From Phytophthora sp. 'mugwort' (Eukaryota; Oomycota; Peronosporomycetes; Peronosporales; Peronosporaceae), in contig JAUCEF010000004.1 in assembly GCA_033558025.1 (NCBI GenBank), positions 1,736,001 to 1,800,000 of the forward strand: a stretch of DNA of 64,000 nt, read 5' to 3'. Shown piece by piece: positions 59,245 to 64,000 of the stretch. The notes under the pieces were generated by a model, which had not been told where the DNA came from, did not search any database, and saw only the letters and a program-made list of their open reading frames with translations. Positions within the stretch are counted from its first letter, which is position 1, and each line of letters opens with the position of its first letter. The position numbers were made by a program, and so were the translations under genes.

Positions 59245-59823
59245 CTACTCCTCGTCCTCCTCGCCACCGGCCGCAGCGCGCTGGGCAGCACGGCGACGGG
59301 CGACACGGCCCGGACGGCCCTGGCCGTAAGGGGACGTGACGGCGAAGTCAATGTGCTTCTCCGAATCCATGCGCACAAGGAAAGAGGGCACATCCACGAG
59401 CTGCTTGCCCACACGGATGTGGCGCTGCTTGATCAGCACACGAGCGTGGTGGATAGACTTGGCCAGGTTCTGCTTGAAGACCTTGGTCTGCAGACGGCGC
59501 TCCAGCAGCTTCTGCACGTTCAGACGCAGCACGAAATCAAGCTCGTTCTCGTCCTCGGCGAGCATGCCATAACGCTTGAGACGACGCAGCAGAGCCGATC
59601 CCTCGAAGAGGCGCTTGGGGTCCTTCGGGTCCAACGTCAGCAGCTCACGGGCAGCCTTGCGCAACTTGGACAGCGCGTACTGCACGCGCCAGATCTCGCG
59701 CTTGCAGCGGAGGCCGTACTCGCCCAGCAGCTTAAGCTCCTGGTCGAGACGCTCCTTCTCGAAGGCGCGCGAAGGCGTACGGTACGTCTTGCGGTAGTTA
59801 CGGTGGCGCGAAATCTTCGGCAT
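59245..59823 (-). CDS. RPS9: 40S ribosomal protein S9 (uS4)
   Basis: Single exon, 192 residues ([20 protein letters not shown]), the normal length for eukaryotic S9. The body matches the uS4 family: [40 protein letters not shown], and the S4 RNA-binding domain ([20 protein letters not shown], from about residue 120 on). An Arg-rich then acidic tail ([17 protein letters not shown]) ends the protein. S9 binds the 5' domain of 18S rRNA early in 40S assembly. Codon use is highly GC-biased, as for RACK1. The ATG is the first in the frame. Confidence 0.98.
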   Translation of the reverse strand: MPKISRHRNYRKTYRTPSRAFEKERLDQELKLLGEYGLRCKREIWRVQYALSKLRKAARELLTLDPKDPKRLFEGSALLRRLKRYGMLAEDENELDFVLRLNVQKLLERRLQTKVFKQNLAKSIHHARVLIKQRHIRVGKQLVDVPSFLVRMDSEKHIDFAVTSPYGQGRPGRVARRRAAQRAAAGGEEDEE

Positions 59824-60880
59824 TTTTAGGTGACTTCTTTTTCAGGCGAATGCGATGGGAGTGGAGATGGCGGGGGTGCGCATGGCCGTCGGCAGCCAAG
59901 GGCTCCTGCACCAGCCAACCACCAATATCGATCAGCCAATCAGATGACCCTTGTGCGGATTTTGGACCAATGGGCGAATTATTGCGAGAGTAGATACAAT
60001 GACCTGCAGGAGTCGATGTTTAATGGACGACGACTGGCTGAAACTTTAATATCGCTGATGCTCGTTGCTGCAACATATGTGTGTGGACACACTTCGTGCG
60101 ACATTCGAGTTGTTGATTTAAAATACCAGGACTTTAATTAATGTATAGAAATAAGTTATAGGGATAAATCAATGGGTTTTATTTAGGAAAATTGTGTTTT
60201 ATAATCCTTCGGTAAGAAGCGCAAACTGGTCGATCGGGCGATAGGATTATCATACAACTTTCTGTCATTCAGCTAGGGCCAACGTAGCTACAAAACTGTA
60301 AAATTGCTGGAAACGGATGTCATTGGGGGGTAGGAATAAACCTTTCGAAATAAATAATATACGGATATTTTTATTAAAGAATGGGAACATGTGTAATTTA
60401 GTAGGTATACATGTGATTTTCACGGTCTTCGTGCTGACCAGCCGACCAGTGTTCCAGCGATGACATAATATCTTATGAATTCGTCGTCGAAATCTATGCT
60501 CGCACGCTATCGTGTTCGTTTCCAACTTCTCATTTTTAATTCCATAATGTTTCGTTATCGCAATTCGAGTGCCTACATTAATTTCCGATCCAAATATTTG
60601 AGGTATGGTGATATTTCAGCTTGATATTTGTACAAAGGGGTGAATTATCCCCCTTCACCCCGTCAATATCGGCTTGTGTCATGCTCTTTTTTCTCAAGCA
60701 ACGCGGTGCGGTCTCACGGTTTAAAGCGTGGGCGCAAATCAAACGCACGGTTAGATTTGGCGCCACGGTGACCAAAAGAATGCTTGCCGGCCCGGTCTGG
60801 TAGTTGTGAAAGGGGATAATTAACGAACATGTCGCCCCTCCTCTCTCATATACCCCCTTTTGCTTTGTTTCATTTTCGGT
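59824..60880. other. RPS9 promoter side and unassigned sequence
   Basis: The first 100-200 bases must hold the RPS9 leader and promoter. The plus frame beginning at 59830 uses a GTG codon and overlaps this region, so I do not call it. The rest is AT-rich with no gene recognised. Confidence 0.4.
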
Positions 60881-62181
60881 TTTGCAGCGCGATGCCGACC
60901 GCGGGGCGGAGACGAGAGTTGAGCGACAGCGGCCGCGAGCAAGTTATCCTGCCACTGCTGTAGCGCTCCGTGGAAGGTGTGCCACGTCGAGGTGCCGTCA
61001 AGGAGATGGCGGCCAAGTTCGCGTCGACCGGCGGACGATATCAAGAGTGTGGCAGAGGGCGAAGGCGGGGGAGAAAGCCAAGACCGGTCGCCTGTGCGCC
61101 GACTTCGCCGCCACGCGCGGCGACCACTCCTCGACTTGTCGGCAAAGCTGGAAAGTTGCGCATCACTCCGTTGGACCAGCGCAGTACGATCCGGCCGGCG
61201 TCCCGGTGTGTGGCGTTCCCAGAGCTACGCTTTAGTGACGCGTGAAAGGGGGCAGGTCGTGGCGTCCGTCAGCAACATCAAACCCCTGCTGACGGACGCG
61301 AACAAGGCGGCCAGAATGGCCTGGTGCATCTTGCATGTGCAGCCGATGTCTCTGTTTTCTAGTGACGTGTATGACACCAATCATGTAGATGAAAATTTGT
61401 CTTATTTGACAACTGTTAAGCGTCGTTACTACCTGCTTCCTGGTGAAGAAGCGCCCCATCGCCAGGTTTGCTCGAGGCGACACATCACCAAAGCGATGTT
61501 GCTGGTCGCAGTTGTAAGATCAAGATGGGACACGGCTTCGGGATCTTACTTTGACGGCAAGCTCGGCATCTGGCCGTTCGTCATTCGGACACCCACCATT
61601 CGGAGCAGCACAAGGCACCCAGCTGGCACGATTGAGACGAAGAAAGGTTGCGTCAGTTAAGAGACGTATCGCACGATGCTGATCGAGCATCTACTCCCCG
61701 CCATTCGCGAACGATGGCCTTCGGCTGGTAAAGGTATTCACGTTCCGGTTCAGCAGGACAACGCGTCTGCACACACCAGCCCGAGGATTTACGTTTGCGG
61801 CGGCGGTGGAGCAGCAGGGGCTGGATGTCGAGCTCGGCTGCCAGCCGCCAACTCACCCGACCTCAACTGCCTGGACCTGGGCCTCTTCACGGCTATCCAA
61901 GCGCGCCAACGGCTGCGGTCTTCGCGCAACATCGACGAGCTCGTAGATGCTGTTACTGCTGCCTACTCGGAGCTGCCTCCCTCGACCATCAACGCGGTGT
62001 TCTTCAAAGCTCGATGTACTCGTGCATTATGGATGTAGGAGGCAACGCGTTCAAGCCTCGTCACATGGCCAAAGCGAAGCTTGAACGGGAGGGGCGACTT
62101 CCCGTGGATCTTCAATGCACGCCCGAAACAGCTGCGATTGTGTTGCAGCATCGTATAGCACAGGATGCTCGCCATAACTAA
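60881..62181 (+). pseudogene. mariner-type transposase, interrupted
   Basis: Start MPTAGRRRELSDSGREQV at 60892 leads into a helix-turn-helix region split by a stop at about 60961 and frame changes. Then LTTVKRRYYLLPGEEAPHRQ (after the first catalytic region), VPVQQDNASAHTSPRI (second Asp) and AANSPDLNCLDLGLFTAIQA (third acidic position). The order and spacing fit a Tc1/mariner-class DDE protein. At least three disruptions. A weak resemblance between 60675-60700 and the inverted 62197-62232 may be decayed ends. Confidence 0.78.
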
Positions 62182-63295
62182 GCCTAATATGTATTGGGGA
62201 TGTCAATTGAGCAAAAGAGTGATACGTGACACCATTTTGAGACGGAGTGGTATACCATTAGAGGCTTCTAGAAGCACTGCGATTTCCAAAGCCACGTAGA
62301 AAAGCTCGTAGCGCGGTCTCGCACTTTGATTACAGATTTCCCGTTTTCCCGCCGTACTGTGCTACTCAGAAGTATCGACGACTAAAAAAACGTAGCAAAC
62401 TACGTAGTGCTACTTTACGCGCACCGAAAATCAGATATCCCCTTGACTAGAGGAAAGAAGATCGAATCCGCACCCGCTATTATGTTCGTCGGATATTGAC
62501 GACATCAACAAGCTCGTCGTGGGCAACAAAGCCGATTAGGACGGGGGGCGCAATGCTTTTAGTGTTATCCTGGAAATAGGGACTAGCGATTGGTTAGCCT
62601 AATGTGTGAGCTGTGAGATAATTAGCTCTCTTATTTGGTACTCTAAATCACTACTTGTGTCGCCATCGCCTCTAAAACCCTCTGATGTGATAAGCCAATG
62701 GCTGTGCTTGCCATGGAAGCGCCGTATCGAAGGCTTGTCGTCGATTCGGCCCAGAGAGCATGTAGGTGGCGCAGATGATTCGAAGTGTGGTTGTGGCAGA
62801 TGTACGATGTTCTCCAGTATATCATTCGATATAATAGACGGACAACACGTGGTTCGATCTTCGCGCGCAGCATTATTCAGACCGTGCAATATGCATTACG
62901 ACAATGTACACACCTCAGCACATGTGCACCCGGTCCAAGTATCGTTCCGGTCGAGGTTGCGCCACAGGAGGCGCTTATACCTAGATCGCAATGCCGTAGC
63001 TGGTGGGGATGAGTCACAGCTAATGCTGGTGTATTATCCCCAATCCGATGGACAGTTTAGGCACCGCTCACTGTTGGTTTTACCGGCGTTCTTGATATCG
63101 GTCGCGGCGTCGCTGCTTGCGAACATTTTATGACGGTTTTCAGCCAGGCTGCCGATTACGGATGCTTATTTAGTGGGAGTGACATTGAGAGACAAATAAT
63201 GATCAACAGCAATCAGAATCCTCTGCATAAAATTATGTCATGTAGGAAAAGCAATACATAATAATACCATTATGACGGTAATCCATGTGATTTCT
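62182..63295. other. no gene recognised
   Basis: The plus frame 62606-63133 starts at a weak position and overlaps an equally long minus frame. Neither has a motif. Likely repeat debris next to the hAT piece. Confidence 0.35.
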
Positions 63296-64000
63296 TCAGT
63301 TTTTGTGACGATCAAGAGTGCCTACATCAGTAGCTCGCGTTCTGGTGAAGAAAGAGTATTTGCTCGAGCGTTGCCAGGAGGAGGCTGTCGCGCGGAGCGT
63401 GCACATGCGACGGTTGCATGCGGGACCGGGGATAATGTCTGCGATGTAGTCATCTTCCTTGTCAAAGTCCTCAATCAGCTTAAAGTATCGGTGCAACATT
63501 CCGGAAAGTTGAACTCCATCTGGTGTCTTGCTGAACTACAGGCCAACGGCTCATTTTCTGCCTATAATTACCCTAAATACTCACTAATTAAGCTAATAGG
63601 TCATCAAGGCAAAACGCCCCGAATAATGGAATGAATACCTGAGTTTAGCCGATTGTGTCAGAGTCTGTAGCTTGATCATCAGCGCATGTACTTCGGCAAG
63701 ATTAGACTCATGTTTCGAAGGTTCTCTTGCACGGCTCGGTTGAGTCTGTGCGAAGTACGCCCAACCAATGGAACGCCAACACGCAAAGCGAGTCGTTTGC
63801 TAGCTCTACAATTGGCACCTACAATAAGCAGACATTGATCGAGCTGCTTGCCAAAGTCTCGCGACAGCATTTCGGCTAATAACTCGACGGGCGAGAGCAG
63901 AGAGTCCATTTCGGGCTCGCTCAAAAGAGGGGCCACGCATATCAGTTGGGTCTTCACCTTGCCATCCACTAGGCAAACCCCGAGGAAGTGCTCGGACATA
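63296..64000 (-). pseudogene. hAT-like transposase remnant, runs off window
   Basis: In minus sense, entering from the right edge: VDGKVKTQLICVAPLLSEPE, RDFGKQLDQCLLIVGANCRA and GVPLVGRTSHRLNRAV (the hAT 'gDna.nm..a...l.g...rC.aHrlnL' core), then after disruption TRWSSTF, then a C-terminal HRYFKLIEDFDKEDDYIADI. The frame breaks between 63680 and 63499. The N-terminus lies outside the window. Confidence 0.72.

Noticed and set aside
59830..60141. Plus frame divergent from RPS9
   Set aside because: Begins at GTG seven bases from the RPS9 start, Gly/Ala low-complexity start, no family.
60675..62232. Terminal inverted repeats of the mariner copy
   Set aside because: Resemblance between the two ends needs gaps and no clean TA flank is seen; too weak to claim borders.

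Overview
The window looks like a Phytophthora-type oomycete (stramenopile) nuclear genome. The evidence is a set of unmistakable eukaryotic housekeeping genes with very short introns (mostly 60-75 nt, GT...AG, strong 3' CAG/TAG), compact GC-rich coding exons, and a background of many decayed transposable elements of types common in oomycete genomes. The species is an inference; no ribosomal or mitochondrial marker is present.

Layout: small gene islands sit in a sea of repeats. Island 1 (3.4-6.3 kb) holds RACK1, a small unrecognised minus-strand gene with a possible frameshift, and the ubiquitin-L40 fusion gene. Island 2 (29-34.1 kb) holds two small hypothetical genes (or one split gene), a twin CX9C protein, ATP synthase subunit d, a HIG1-domain protein and a syntaxin-5-type SNARE. 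Island 3 (39.7-46.5 kb) holds a LAMTOR3/MP1-like gene, an EXS-domain membrane protein, inositol monophosphatase and a 775-residue polytopic membrane protein. Island 4 (55.3-59.8 kb) holds VPS41 and 40S ribosomal protein S9. Neighbours are mostly tail-to-tail, and ATP synthase d and the HIG1 gene share a 318-bp divergent promoter. Exon phases were checked: joined coding lengths are multiples of three for L40, ATP5PD, STX5, LAMTOR3, EXS, IMPA, VPS41 and the 118-residue gene.

Between the islands are a pogo-like element (0.7-2.1 kb), two PIF/Harbinger copies (2.2-3.1 and 48.5-49.6 kb), Tc1/mariner copies (7.8-8.7, 25.1-25.4, 26.0-27.5, 53.3-54.8, 60.9-62.2 kb), a roughly 9-kb broken LINE with a zinc-knuckle ORF, endonuclease and reverse transcriptase (10.1-19.1 kb), an Ulp1-protease-like repeat gene (21.6-24.6 kb), copia remnants next to a MULE (36.1-38.8 kb), gypsy pieces including an internally inverted gag (51.1-53.1 kb), a MITE (46.7-47.1 kb) and a hAT pseudogene running off the right end. 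For four elements I can place both ends to the base from terminal inverted repeats plus target-site duplications.

Functionally the host genes cover translation (RACK1, L40, S9), mitochondrial respiration (ATP synthase d, HIG1, twin CX9C), endomembrane traffic (syntaxin 5, VPS41), lysosomal signalling (LAMTOR3) and phosphate/inositol metabolism (EXS, IMPA). I found no CRISPR, no convincing tRNA or rRNA, no operon and no convincing RXLR/CRN effector. I found no clearly new multi-gene system. The most rewarding items are the cleanly delimited transposons, the 27-bp perfect hairpin, the inverted gypsy gag, the homopolymer frameshift beside RACK1 and the Ulp1-bearing repeat gene.
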